From Chryseobacterium shigense (GTDB lineage: Bacteria > Bacteroidota > Bacteroidia > Flavobacteriales > Weeksellaceae): a stretch of DNA of 64,000 nucleotides. The notes below the pieces were generated by a model. It was not told the origin of the DNA and did not search any database. It saw only the letters and a list, made by a program, of their open reading frames with translations. Of this stretch, positions 7,958-15,801 are shown in pieces. Location of the stretch: contig NZ_JACHLC010000002.1 in NCBI RefSeq assembly GCF_014207845.1, positions 372,001 through 436,000 of the forward strand, in the 5' to 3' direction. The position numbers and the translations under genes are program-made. Each line of letters opens with the position of its first letter. Position 1 is the stretch's first letter.

Positions 7958-8369
7958 GATTAATTTTTAATAATAAATTTTCTATCTCTCTATTTGCTGC
8001 TTCTTTAAAATTTTTTCCGATGAAAACTTTCATCACTTCAATATTCCCGATAATTGCATCATTGAAAATCTCCAACCCTTCAGCCGGAACCCACAATTCA
8101 TTATGATTTTTTGCACCTACATTCTGCTCTGGATATTGGTTAACCACTTCTTCCTTTACCTTAAACCTTGTTACAAAACCCAGGTAATTTCCGGCCTCAT
8201 CTCTTGTATTCCATTTTTCAGCAATTTCTGACGCATAGTTTTCATCCAGAACCGGATAAAAGATCGGCTGCCATTCCAGTCTTGGTGGGAATTTTTTATA
8301 TCTGCTCTCAATAATTAAAGCCATTTCTTTTTCTCCTACTGGTCTGTATAATGTTTTTGCGTTCATCAC
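7947..8369 (-). CDS. Small 'ADP-ribosylation/crystallin J1'-type protein, possible ART-like fold
   Basis: 140 residues. The LYRPVG start (7-12), followed by PPRL...QPIFYPV (28-40), GFVTRFKV and ELWVPAEGLEIFN (91-103), matches a small family that databases label ADP-ribosylation/crystallin J1; I recognise it from memory, not from a search. The order beta strand with an Arg, helix, IFYP strand, then an ExxxPAEEL-like segment resembles compact ADP-ribosyltransferase folds such as KptA and DUF952, so a transferase activity is possible but unproven. It lies 23 bases after the PurA-like gene and overlaps the PARG gene. Confidence 0.7.
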   Translation of the reverse strand: MMNAKTLYRPVGEKEMALIIESRYKKFPPRLEWQPIFYPVLDENYASEIAEKWNTRDEAGNYLGFVTRFKVKEEVVNQYPEQNVGAKNHNELWVPAEGLEIFNDAIIGNIEVMKVFIGKNFKEAANREIENLLLKINHDK

Positions 8370-8392
8370 TTTAATGTTTTATGGTTTAGTTC

Positions 8393-9484
8393 TTAAATAT
8401 AAGTCATTATTCTGTTAAAAATTTGTTTAAAGTCTTTGGAATAAGGAGAATATGATCCATAAATTTTGTCAAATTTTATTTTCAAATTCTCGGTTTTAAA
8501 CTCTTCATCAGTTTGATCCAGACATGTAATAACGAGATTTTTTTGGCATGTTTTTACATAAGCTCCATCTACAACAAGGGCATAATTCAAAAGATCATAA
8601 TCCAGGTCTCCGAAACGAAGTTCTTTCTGATACTCGTTAAAAATACAGGTTTCCTCTTCATTATTTTCAAGTTTCAACTCCTTTTCATTGCTCATCCAGC
8701 CGTTTCCGTGACGCGTGGAATAAACCCTTGTCACATAATACATTTCAATATCCTCTATTTCCAATATTCTGCAGATCTCATAAGCATTTTTTGAGGTGGT
8801 ATTTGCATAGGTTACATTTGGAAATACTCCATGATCCATATCGAGCAGAATTCCCTGGCTGCCTTCAAAAATGAGGTTTTCAAATGAATTCAGATAGGTA
8901 TAATCTTCTATTTTCCAGTCGATCTGATCTATTGCATTCAGAAAATCCTGCAGTGCTTCCTGTACCTGATTCTCATCCATAAAGCCATAATAGTAAGCTA
9001 TTCCTTTCAGCTTTTCAACCAGCATTCCTCTTGGAGCAATTAAATCGGCAGCAAATAGTTTGTAAGGGCTTTCATGTCTTTTCATTGTTGCACCAATCCC
9101 TTTTCCACAGGTTCCATGCTCAAGGTTTTTTGTACTTTTTCTGTTTTGCCATACATCAAACGGAGTGGTCACTTTAGCCAAAGGATGAATATGTAATGCA
9201 ACATTTCCGCCTTTTTCTATTAACTCTTTTCTTTCATTCAACAGAAAAACAGGATGAATGGTACAGTGTTCTGTAAAATAAGAGGGTAATCCCCGAAGTG
9301 CTCCACTCCCAAAACTGGAATGAATGTGCTTCTTACCGTCAATCATTACCGTATGTGCAGCCTGCTGTCCTCCGGAAAACCGGATGATAACAGACTCAGG
9401 GTTTTGCTGTGCCAGAAAATCCGTAGTGATTCCTTTTCCTTCATCCCCAAAACCCAGGCCTATTACTATTTGTGCTTTTTTCAT
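8393..9484 (-). CDS. Divergent adenylosuccinate synthetase (PurA) paralogue
   Basis: 363 residues against about 430 for true PurA. GTP-binding and catalytic parts are kept: GDEGKG (13-18, D14 equal to E. coli D13), AAHT with H44 (E. coli H41), GTCGKGIG (124-131), FEGSQG (206-211) and an STRHG loop (256-260). The later substrate loop, normally GRPRRxGWLD and used for L-aspartate and IMP, reads QKELRFGDLD, so most of its arginines are gone. The enzyme therefore probably ligates something other than aspartate to IMP. It lies 3 bases after the VWA gene in the ADP-ribose operon, not with purine genes. A role in modifying or repairing a purine or NAD-derived nucleotide is inference. Confidence 0.85.
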   Translation of the reverse strand: MKKAQIVIGLGFGDEGKGITTDFLAQQNPESVIIRFSGGQQAAHTVMIDGKKHIHSSFGSGALRGLPSYFTEHCTIHPVFLLNERKELIEKGGNVALHIHPLAKVTTPFDVWQNRKSTKNLEHGTCGKGIGATMKRHESPYKLFAADLIAPRGMLVEKLKGIAYYYGFMDENQVQEALQDFLNAIDQIDWKIEDYTYLNSFENLIFEGSQGILLDMDHGVFPNVTYANTTSKNAYEICRILEIEDIEMYYVTRVYSTRHGNGWMSNEKELKLENNEEETCIFNEYQKELRFGDLDYDLLNYALVVDGAYVKTCQKNLVITCLDQTDEEFKTENLKIKFDKIYGSYSPYSKDFKQIFNRIMTYI

Positions 9485-9487
9485 GAC

Positions 9488-10342
9488 CTAAAACATTTGA
9501 ATATTATCAAACCCTGCATTATCTGCTGATCCGAAAGTTTTATTTTTGAATGTATCACAGATAATTCTTTTAATAACGTTCGGGATTTCCCTGTGATCTG
9601 CTACGGATAAACAATTTTGTCCCAATAATTCTTTCCAGCCACTATCTGCACGCATTGCCTGTTCTGAGTGCAGAACATTGATATGGTATACTTCATAACG
9701 TTTTCTTGCTTCTTCCAGCAACTCAAACTGTGTATATGTTTGCTGGCCGGTTCCCATGATTTCCCTGATGGTAGAAGCGGGAAGCGTTTTTAAACAAGGT
9801 TCATCTCCTACTGTAAATAATATCCCTTTCTGGTTTCTCTTTTCGAAAGCGTCTGTTCTGGTATGGAAAGCGGCAAAATACCAGGCCAGCAGATAACTTT
9901 CTCCTGCATTTCCTCCTCCACCGGATTCAATATAGGTTCTGGTAAGCCACATATCCAGCTCTTCATCACCGGATTCAAACTGCCCGACCTGCAAAGGATA
10001 AGCATCGCATTCATGGTCTCCTATTCCAAGGAATAAAAGTGCAGGATCAGGAACTCCGCCCTGGATAATTCCGCCCATCAATTTAGGTAAGCCTTCTTTA
10101 ATAAGTTCGTGTGGAATATGCCCCATACTGCCTGTTACGTCCAATCCTAAAATGACAGGAACTGAGTTGGGGTGTACATCTGAATCCCTGGATTCCCTGA
10201 ACGAAATACCTTTTGGGTTCATAGATTCGTGTGCTCTTCTTTTTGCATTCTGGGTGAAAATTTCACCTGCGGACTTATATCCGTAACCTTCTTTTCTTGC
10301 TCTGTCGAAACGAGCGTCCATATCGTATCTTGTACTTCCCAT
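9488..10342 (-). CDS. VWA (von Willebrand factor A) domain protein
   Basis: 284 residues. A MIDAS metal site is visible as D68-V-T70-G-S72 within ILGLDVTGSMG, followed by GIGDHE and a later FTVGDEPC typical of the third MIDAS segment. About 60 charged residues precede the domain and contain no signal peptide, so the protein is cytosolic. VWA proteins usually bind partner proteins through the metal site, so this one may assemble the operon's enzymes or couple to the coiled-coil protein encoded 2 bases upstream. It does not look like a TerY or chelatase subunit by length. Confidence 0.8.
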   Translation of the reverse strand: MGSTRYDMDARFDRARKEGYGYKSAGEIFTQNAKRRAHESMNPKGISFRESRDSDVHPNSVPVILGLDVTGSMGHIPHELIKEGLPKLMGGIIQGGVPDPALLFLGIGDHECDAYPLQVGQFESGDEELDMWLTRTYIESGGGGNAGESYLLAWYFAAFHTRTDAFEKRNQKGILFTVGDEPCLKTLPASTIREIMGTGQQTYTQFELLEEARKRYEVYHINVLHSEQAMRADSGWKELLGQNCLSVADHREIPNVIKRIICDTFKNKTFGSADNAGFDNIQMF

Positions 10343-10344
10343 AA

Positions 10345-10680
10345 TTAAATTGTTTTACCGAATAAATATTCAAATCTTTTTACTGCAACCTCTAACTGAA
10401 TATTCAAATTTCTGATTGTTAATGATAATTCTATATCTTTCTGAACAAATGCTTCCAGCTGAAAATCTGCAAACGTAAGACTGTTCCTGTCTAAAGGACT
10501 GATATCAATGAGCCCTTCCCGCTCACGTTCCAGTCTTTTTATTTTAAGCTCAATATCTTCTACCCTGCGCCTGTAGATCAGCTCGGAATCTGCTCCGATA
10601 GTTTTTGCCCGGTCTTCCCTGATCTGGTCATTATTTCTCTGTAATGACTCTATGAATTTTGGTTTCAGTTCGTTTTCCAT
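10345..10680 (-). CDS. Coiled-coil hypothetical protein, first gene of the ADP-ribose operon
   Basis: 111 residues, rich in Glu, Arg and Lys with heptad-like hydrophobics in two helices (roughly 5-57 and 68-105), which predicts an antiparallel helical hairpin or coiled coil. No catalytic motif is seen and I do not recognise the family. It ends 2 bases before the VWA gene, so the two products probably work together. The start is 19 bases downstream of a predicted NrtR operator, making it the first gene of a ten-gene transcript running to 3179. Confidence 0.65.
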   Translation of the reverse strand: MENELKPKFIESLQRNNDQIREDRAKTIGADSELIYRRRVEDIELKIKRLEREREGLIDISPLDRNSLTFADFQLEAFVQKDIELSLTIRNLNIQLEVAVKRFEYLFGKTI

Positions 10681-10698
10681 CTTTTTAAATTCTATTTT

Positions 10699-10713
10699 GT
10701 GTTATTTATACGC
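10699..10713. promoter_or_regulatory. Predicted NrtR operator (site B) for the ten-gene operon
   Basis: GTGTTATTTATACGC, differing at one base from site A and matching sites C and D at the GTGT...ACRC ends. It lies just upstream of the first gene of the operon. On the minus strand a weak -7-like TTAATTAG (two mismatches to TAnnTTTG) abuts it at 10713-10720, the same relative position as at sites C and D. Confidence 0.6.
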
Positions 10714-10754
10714 TAATTAAAAATAGCATAGCAATGCCCATCCTGTAAAGATTA

Positions 10755-11303
10755 TTATCTGTTGGAATACATTACATCAGTTCTCAAAACATATTTCAGG
10801 CCACTGATCAGAGTTTTTCCCTCATGTCTTAAAGGATGATAGAAAACCAATGCAGACCCTTTTTTTGGGGCTACAGTGAACAGATTTTCGAATTCTGTTT
10901 CTCCTCCTTCAAAATCATCATTCAGATAGATCAGAAAGGTATAAAAGCTTTTCTCGTTCTCGTTGCGGATATAGCTTCCGTCTCTGTGCATTTTAAACCT
11001 TTGCCCGGGAGAATACTTATAAATTCTGAACATTTCATTAAAATCCCGGAGCTTATAATTTTCATGGTTTTCAGGAAGAAAATCGGCTGCTTTTTCAAAA
11101 AGATCTTTAGCTAAAGTATTATCAAAAACCATTAATCTGTCATTATTCCTTATCCCTTTACTCATCATCTGTCTTCCGTTCATGTTGATTTTAGCTTCTT
11201 CAAAAACTTTTTCCTGCGCCATAGCAATGTAGTTGTCACAAGCATCGGAAGAAAGAAAATCTTCGATCAGGAATATCTGCGGGTGAAGTTCTGTTTTTTC
11301 CAT
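10755..11303 (-). CDS. 2OG-Fe(II) oxygenase, prolyl 4-hydroxylase-like
   Basis: 182 residues forming one P4Hc-type jelly-roll domain. Iron ligands H106-x-D108 (KMHRDGS) and H160 (RHEGK) are visible, with K170 or R174 able to bind the 2-oxoglutarate carboxylate. YLNDDFEGGETEF is the usual strand pair of the family. It would hydroxylate or demethylate a protein, small molecule or nucleic acid; the substrate cannot be told. It is 31 bases downstream of the NADAR gene and probably shares its promoter, which links an oxidative modification or dealkylation step to the ADP-ribose system. Confidence 0.85.
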   Translation of the reverse strand: MEKTELHPQIFLIEDFLSSDACDNYIAMAQEKVFEEAKINMNGRQMMSKGIRNNDRLMVFDNTLAKDLFEKAADFLPENHENYKLRDFNEMFRIYKYSPGQRFKMHRDGSYIRNENEKSFYTFLIYLNDDFEGGETEFENLFTVAPKKGSALVFYHPLRHEGKTLISGLKYVLRTDVMYSNR

Positions 11304-11334
11304 AATTGATATTTTGTGTTTGATGGTTGTATTT

Positions 11335-11877
11335 CTATTTTTTCAATTCATCTCTGACTTCCATGAGAGCAAAACCCAGCAGGTTCTCTCCATTCCATAA
11401 AGCCGGGTCGGCTGCTCCGGAATCAGATTCCAGCATACCTATACCCCAGATTTTATCATAAGGGTTTGCTTCAACAAGGACTTTATCTGCTGTAGACAGA
11501 AGGAAATCCTTAAAATTCAGATTTTGAGAGAATTTCAGATGATTAGCTCTTTTTACAATCTCATACTTATTCTCATCCCAAAGCTTCGGATCAAAATTTT
11601 CTACTTTTCTTCCCAAACTTTTAGCCTGATTTGGAGTTTCAGAATTTAAAATTTTCTCTAATGCTTTCTGATCATTGAATAATTTTGCTTTTCCGGCCAT
11701 CATATAATGTTCTGCGGTTTTATATACGGTTCCGTTTTCTTCAAACTGAATTGGAAACCATTGACTGAAGCATGATTTAGTAATCTCGTCTTTTACAGTA
11801 TGTTCCCAGAAAAAAAGGAATTCAAGTTCTTCTTTTTTCTGAAATCTTTCAATGATATTTTGTAAGCTAAATTTCAC
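11335..11877 (-). CDS. NADAR-family (YbiA-like) ADP-ribosyl N-glycosidase
   Basis: NADAR domain of 180 residues covering the whole protein: FLFFWEH near the N-terminus, TAEHYMMAGKA (54-64), NPYDKIWGIGM and LLGFALMEVRDEL. NADAR enzymes hydrolyse N-glycosidic bonds of ADP-ribose adducts, including ADP-ribosylated guanine, or of riboflavin precursors in YbiA. No ATG fits. I chose the GTG start (VKFSLQNIIERF) because family members commonly begin this way. A TTG seven codons upstream is open but overlaps the predicted -7 element. Two predicted NrtR sites bracket the promoter, so this gene is probably the most tightly controlled one here. Confidence 0.85.
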   Translation of the reverse strand: MKFSLQNIIERFQKKEELEFLFFWEHTVKDEITKSCFSQWFPIQFEENGTVYKTAEHYMMAGKAKLFNDQKALEKILNSETPNQAKSLGRKVENFDPKLWDENKYEIVKRANHLKFSQNLNFKDFLLSTADKVLVEANPYDKIWGIGMLESDSGAADPALWNGENLLGFALMEVRDELKK

Positions 11878-11881
11878 GATT

Positions 11882-11896
11882 GTGTTATTTGTACAC
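11882..11896. promoter_or_regulatory. Predicted NrtR operator (site C) at the NADAR start
   Basis: GTGTTATTTGTACAC has palindromic GTGT/ACAC ends. It covers the expected transcription start, between the -7 element and the GTG start codon, so a bound regulator would block initiation. Confidence 0.65.
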
Positions 11897-11927
11897 AAAT
11901 GTAAAACAATATTATCTTATAAACAAA
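11896..11927 (-). promoter_or_regulatory. Bacteroidota-type promoter for the NADAR/oxygenase unit
   Basis: On the minus strand, TTTG (11927-11924), a 20-base spacer, then TACATTTG (11903-11896), a perfect TAnnTTTG. The implied transcript has only about a 12-base leader before the GTG. Confidence 0.65.
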
Positions 11928-11936
11928 ATTTACTTT

Positions 11937-11951
11937 GTGTTATTTTTACGC
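11937..11951. promoter_or_regulatory. Predicted NrtR operator (site A), upstream of the NADAR promoter
   Basis: GTGTTATTTTTACGC. Its centre is 55 bases from that of site C, about five helical turns, with the promoter between them; cooperative binding or looping is possible. Confidence 0.6.
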
Positions 11952-12132
11952 TAAATATTTAAGTTACTGATTATCAATTGAAATATTTTAATTCTTTAAA
12001 CACAAATGTCACAAATGCTTTCACGAATGACACTAAAAATACAATTAAACTAAAACTTAAGTTTAATTTAAAGAGATAGGGAAAATCAAAATTTATTTCT
12101 GATTACAGGCTTAGGAGAATTTGATACAGGAA

Positions 12133-12828
12133 TTATTTAATCTCGAAATAGAAGCCTTCTTTTTCGAGTTCTTCATACTTCTTCTGATTGAAGGTAAAGA
12201 GTTTTCCGGGCCTGCCGCTGCCTTCTTTTTTAACATTATTGGTTTCATTCAACAGGCCGTAGCTCATGATTTTTTTACGGAAATTTCTGCGGTCTATTTC
12301 GTGCCCGACAATAGTTTTGTAAAGATTTTCAAGGTCTGAGAAGGGGAATTCTTCATTCAGAAGATTAAAGCCAACCGGCTGATATTGAATTTTAGTACGA
12401 AGTCTGTTCAACGCCATATCGATAATAGATTTGTGATCGAAGGCGAGTGAAGGGAGCTTATTTACACTGAACCATTGGGCATCTTCTGCATCCGAGTCTG
12501 CAAAGAGTTCATGATAGGAAGGGTTTACAAGGCCCAGATAAGCCACAGAAACCACTCTATTTCTAGGGTCCCGGCCCACATTACCAAAACTGTAAAGCTG
12601 TTCCAGAAAATCGGGCTTTATGCCGGCTTCTTCATACAGTTCTCTTTTTACAGCATCATCCAGGTTTTCATCATCCATAACAAGACCGCCGGGAAGCGCC
12701 CAGCCTCCTTTGTACGGATCAATCTTTCTTTTGATTAATAGAAGCTGAAGGTCCTGCTTATCGAAATAACCGAAAATAACGGCATCAACGGCAACTTTTA
12801 TATCCTGAATTTTTTTTGAAGACCCCAT
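12133..12828 (-). CDS. nrtR: NrtR-type Nudix-domain transcriptional regulator
   Basis: 231 residues: an N-terminal ADP-ribose-type Nudix domain (about 10-150) and a C-terminal winged helix-turn-helix (about 160-231). The Nudix box G48-x5-E-x7-REL-x-EE-x-G-I70 is complete, so the protein may still hydrolyse ADP-ribose as well as sense it; many NrtR proteins have lost this. In other bacteria NrtR represses NAD-related genes and is released by ADP-ribose. In Bacteroidota some paralogues control sugar genes, but the neighbouring genes here argue for NAD/ADP-ribose control. Its own promoter carries a copy of the predicted operator, suggesting autoregulation. Confidence 0.85.
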   Translation of the reverse strand: MGSSKKIQDIKVAVDAVIFGYFDKQDLQLLLIKRKIDPYKGGWALPGGLVMDDENLDDAVKRELYEEAGIKPDFLEQLYSFGNVGRDPRNRVVSVAYLGLVNPSYHELFADSDAEDAQWFSVNKLPSLAFDHKSIIDMALNRLRTKIQYQPVGFNLLNEEFPFSDLENLYKTIVGHEIDRRNFRKKIMSYGLLNETNNVKKEGSGRPGKLFTFNQKKYEELEKEGFYFEIK

Positions 12829-12839
12829 AATTTTAGTTT

Positions 12840-12854
12840 GCGTTATGAATACAC
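12840..12854. promoter_or_regulatory. Predicted NrtR operator (site D) upstream of nrtR
   Basis: GCGTTATGAATACAC, read on the minus strand as GTGTATTCATAACGC. It touches the -7 element of the nrtR promoter with the same spacing as site C, which supports it as an operator. Confidence 0.6.
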
Positions 12855-12882
12855 AAAGGTATGGTTTATAAATGAAATCAAA
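12854..12882 (-). promoter_or_regulatory. Promoter of nrtR
   Basis: Minus strand TTTG (12882-12879), 17-base spacer, TACCTTTG (12861-12854), a perfect TAnnTTTG. About 25 bases lie between it and the nrtR ATG. Confidence 0.6.
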
Positions 12883-12951
12883 AAAAGAATTGCCCGAATA
12901 ATGAAATTGATTAACTTTATTTTACAATAACATACTTAAAACTAAACAATT

Positions 12952-13587
12952 ATGAGAAATTTACTATCACTGTTATCCATTGTCTTTCTAATGACGGCCT
13001 GTGAGAAGGGTAAACCTGCCACAGAAAAAGATTCAGCTAAAGCAGATTCTGCAACGGCGTGGAAGCCTGTAGACTCTGCAACCGCCACGAAGGCATGGAT
13101 GGAATATGCAACTCCGGGTGAAATGCACAAAACACTGGCTCTTTACGATGGGAACTGGACAGGAGTAACCACTACATGGATGGAAAATGGCGGCCAGCCC
13201 ATTACAAGTCAATCTGAATGTACAAATAAAATGATATTCGGAGGAAGATACCAGCACAGCACATATAAGGGAAATTTTATGGGGATGCCATTTGAAGGAA
13301 TGAGTATTATGGGTTACGACAATTCTAAGAAAAAGTTTATAAGCACCTGGATTGATAATATGGGTACAGGAATTATGCATGCTGAAGGAGACTGGAACCC
13401 GACTAAAAAATCCATTGAATTCAAAGGTAAAATGACTGATCCTGCAAGACCCGGAGAAGACTGTGATTTCAGAGAGGTTTACACTTTCACCGATGCTAAT
13501 AATCATATTATGGAAATGTACGGTCCTGATGCCAAAACAGGAAAGGAATATAAAACTATGGAAATAAAATTCACAAAAAAGAAATAA
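12952..13587 (+). CDS. DUF1579 lipoprotein
   Basis: 211 residues. A lipoprotein signal with lipobox LMTAC (Cys17) is followed by a Ser/Ala/Asp/Lys-rich linker to about residue 45. The rest matches DUF1579: MHKTLALYDGNWTG, FGGRYQHSTYKGNFMGMPFEG, and TWIDNMGTGIM. The family is a beta-barrel lipocalin-like domain of unknown function in the cell envelope. It is divergent from nrtR with a 123-base gap that carries the nrtR promoter; no clear promoter for this gene was found. Confidence 0.8.
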   Translation: MRNLLSLLSIVFLMTACEKGKPATEKDSAKADSATAWKPVDSATATKAWMEYATPGEMHKTLALYDGNWTGVTTTWMENGGQPITSQSECTNKMIFGGRYQHSTYKGNFMGMPFEGMSIMGYDNSKKKFISTWIDNMGTGIMHAEGDWNPTKKSIEFKGKMTDPARPGEDCDFREVYTFTDANNHIMEMYGPDAKTGKEYKTMEIKFTKKK

Positions 13588-13684
13588 AAAGGAGAAAAGC
13601 ACTATAATGAAACAGTGGTTTTCCTTACTGATTTCCTGACAGATATGCTCAACTTTGGTATAAGAAATAAAAATTTATACCATC

Positions 13685-13894
13685 ATGAAAACATTATTAA
13701 GAGCCTTTATCGTGGTCATTATCATCATAGGAGGAGTACTGATCATTGTTGTGGGGAAAAAGCCTTTCCCGGAACCTGAATGTCTCGTATGCGGGATCAA
13801 TCTTATAAGAACACTGGGAATTGCTGAAGTAATTCTCGGTCTCGGAGCCCTTGTAATACAGGCGAATCTGATTGAGAAACAGCGAAATTTCTGA
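13685..13894 (+). CDS. Small two-TM membrane protein
   Basis: 69 residues with hydrophobic segments at about 7-24 and 44-63 and a CLVC pair (33-36) in the loop between them. A perfect hairpin terminator 7 bases after the stop supports a real gene. No family is recognised; the CxxC might bind metal or be redox active. Confidence 0.6.
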   Translation: MKTLLRAFIVVIIIIGGVLIIVVGKKPFPEPECLVCGINLIRTLGIAEVILGLGALVIQANLIEKQRNF

Positions 13895-13900
13895 AAAATA

Positions 13901-13929
13901 AAAGACCGGTAAAATTTACCGGTCTTTTT
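13901..13929. terminator. Bidirectional terminator
   Basis: Perfect arms AAAGACCGGTAAA and TTTACCGGTCTTT with A/T tracts on both sides, between convergent genes (small membrane protein and lepA). Confidence 0.9.
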
Positions 13930-13932
13930 ATA

Positions 13933-15729
13933 TTAATCGTTTAGTTTTAATACTGCCATGAATGCAGACTGGGGCACTTCAACCCTTCCGATCTGTTTCA
14001 TTTTCTTTTTACCTTCTTTCTGCTTTTCAAGAAGTTTACGTTTTCTGGAAATATCTCCTCCGTAACATTTTGCGGTAACGTCTTTTCTTAATGCCTTTAT
14101 GGTTTCCCTGGCAATAACCTTCGTTCCCAGTGCTGCCTGAACAGCAATATCAAACTGCTGCCTCGGGATCAGCTCACGAAGCTTTTCACACATTTTTTTA
14201 CCAATATGATATGCATTACTGTCGTGGATCAGTGAAGAAAGGGCATCAACCATATCTCCATTGATCAGGATATCCATTTTTACAAGTTTGGAAGCCCTGA
14301 ATCCTATCGGGTGATAATCAAATGACGCATATCCTTTAGAAATGGATTTTAACCTGTCGTAGAAATCGAATACAACTTCTGCCAAAGGCATATTGAAGAC
14401 CAGCTCTACTCTTTCAGAAGTTAAATAGCTCTGGTTTACGATCTCTCCTCTTTTTTCAATACATAAAGTCATTACGGCACCAACGAAATCGGATTTCGTG
14501 ATGATGGAAGCTTTGATAAACGGTTCTTCCACTCTGTCCATAATCGAAGGATCCATCATTTCTGAAGGGTTATTGATCAGGATCGGAGTTTCAGGATCTT
14601 TTTTGGAATATCCGAAATAAGATACGTTCGGTACTGTGGTGATTACGTTCATATTGAACTCTCTGTCCAGACGTTCCTGAACAATCTCCATGTGAAGCAT
14701 TCCCAGGAATCCGCAACGGAAACCGAATCCTAAAGCGGCAGAACTTTCCGGTTCAAAAACCAGAGAAGCATCATTCAGCCTTAATTTTTCAAGAGAGAAT
14801 CTCAGTTCTTCAAAATCTTCTGAATCAATAGGATAAATACCGGCAAATACCATTGGCTTTACTTCTTCGAAACCTTCAATAGGTCCTGAGGCCGGTTTTT
14901 CAAAAGAAGTAATGGTATCTCCCACTTTTACTTCTCTTGCATCTTTAATTCCGGAAACCAGATATCCTACATCTCCACAACCGATTGTCTTTTTTGGAAC
15001 CTGCTTTAATTTAAGTGTTCCTACTTCGTCTGCTCCATATTCTTTTCCGGTAGCAAAGAATTTGATCTTTTCATTTTTGGAAATACTTCCATTCACTACT
15101 TTGAAATAAGCTTCAATTCCTCTGAAAGGGTTATACACCGAATCAAAAACAAGTGCCTGAAGCGGTGCGTCAGGATCTCCTACTGGTGCAGGAATTCTCT
15201 CCACAATCTTTTCAAGGAGGTCATGAACACCTTCTCCTGTTTTTCCGGAAACTCTTAAAACGTCATCATATTCGCATCCAATCAGATTCATGATCTCATC
15301 GGTTACTTCTTCAGGATTGGCTGAAGGGAGGTCAATTTTATTAAGAATCGGGATGATCGTTAAATCATTTTCCAGTGCCAGGTAAAGGTTACTGATGGTT
15401 TGTGCCTGAATACTCTGAGCTGCATCTACAATAAGAAGCGCTCCTTCACAGGCTGCAATGGAACGGGAAACTTCGTAGGAAAAATCCACGTGTCCCGGTG
15501 TATCAATAAGGTTTAAGATATATTTTTCTCCTTTATACTCATAATCCATCTGGATGGCGTGAGATTTTATGGTAATCCCACGTTCCTTTTCCAAATCCAT
15601 ATCATCCAGGGTCTGAGACTGCAATTCTCTTTGAGTAACTGTATTGGTGTACTCCAAAAGACGGTCTGCCAAAGTACTTTTACCGTGGTCAATATGAGCG
15701 ATTATGCAAAAATTTCGTATGTTTTTCAT
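13933..15729 (-). CDS. lepA: Elongation factor 4 (LepA)
   Basis: 598 residues, the normal length. GTPase motifs AHIDHGKST (11-19), DTPGHVDF and NKIDLP are intact, and the C-terminal LepA-specific region with [16 protein letters not shown] is present. LepA back-translocates or remodels stalled ribosomes and helps 30S assembly. It appears monocistronic, ending 4 bases from a bidirectional terminator. Confidence 0.97.
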   Translation of the reverse strand: MKNIRNFCIIAHIDHGKSTLADRLLEYTNTVTQRELQSQTLDDMDLEKERGITIKSHAIQMDYEYKGEKYILNLIDTPGHVDFSYEVSRSIAACEGALLIVDAAQSIQAQTISNLYLALENDLTIIPILNKIDLPSANPEEVTDEIMNLIGCEYDDVLRVSGKTGEGVHDLLEKIVERIPAPVGDPDAPLQALVFDSVYNPFRGIEAYFKVVNGSISKNEKIKFFATGKEYGADEVGTLKLKQVPKKTIGCGDVGYLVSGIKDAREVKVGDTITSFEKPASGPIEGFEEVKPMVFAGIYPIDSEDFEELRFSLEKLRLNDASLVFEPESSAALGFGFRCGFLGMLHMEIVQERLDREFNMNVITTVPNVSYFGYSKKDPETPILINNPSEMMDPSIMDRVEEPFIKASIITKSDFVGAVMTLCIEKRGEIVNQSYLTSERVELVFNMPLAEVVFDFYDRLKSISKGYASFDYHPIGFRASKLVKMDILINGDMVDALSSLIHDSNAYHIGKKMCEKLRELIPRQQFDIAVQAALGTKVIARETIKALRKDVTAKCYGGDISRKRKLLEKQKEGKKKMKQIGRVEVPQSAFMAVLKLND

Positions 15730-15801
15730 TTAAGAACGTTGTAATTTGCAAAGATAAAAAAAAGCAGGCAGATTATCTGTGCTTAATTTTCAGTGTACAA
15801 T

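Noticed and set aside
11303..11334. Possible further NrtR operator (TTGTGTTTGATGG...) before the oxygenase gene
   Set aside because: Only the GTGT half matches; the ACRC half is missing. The gene is probably cotranscribed with the NADAR gene.
12050..12066. Palindrome AAACTTAAGTTT downstream of nrtR
   Set aside because: Short AT-rich palindrome without a T run or GC stem; too weak to call a terminator or operator.
13033..13602. Long minus-strand frame over the DUF1579 gene
   Set aside because: The plus-strand frame gives a lipoprotein with a family match; this one is a Phe/Cys/His-rich antisense shadow.
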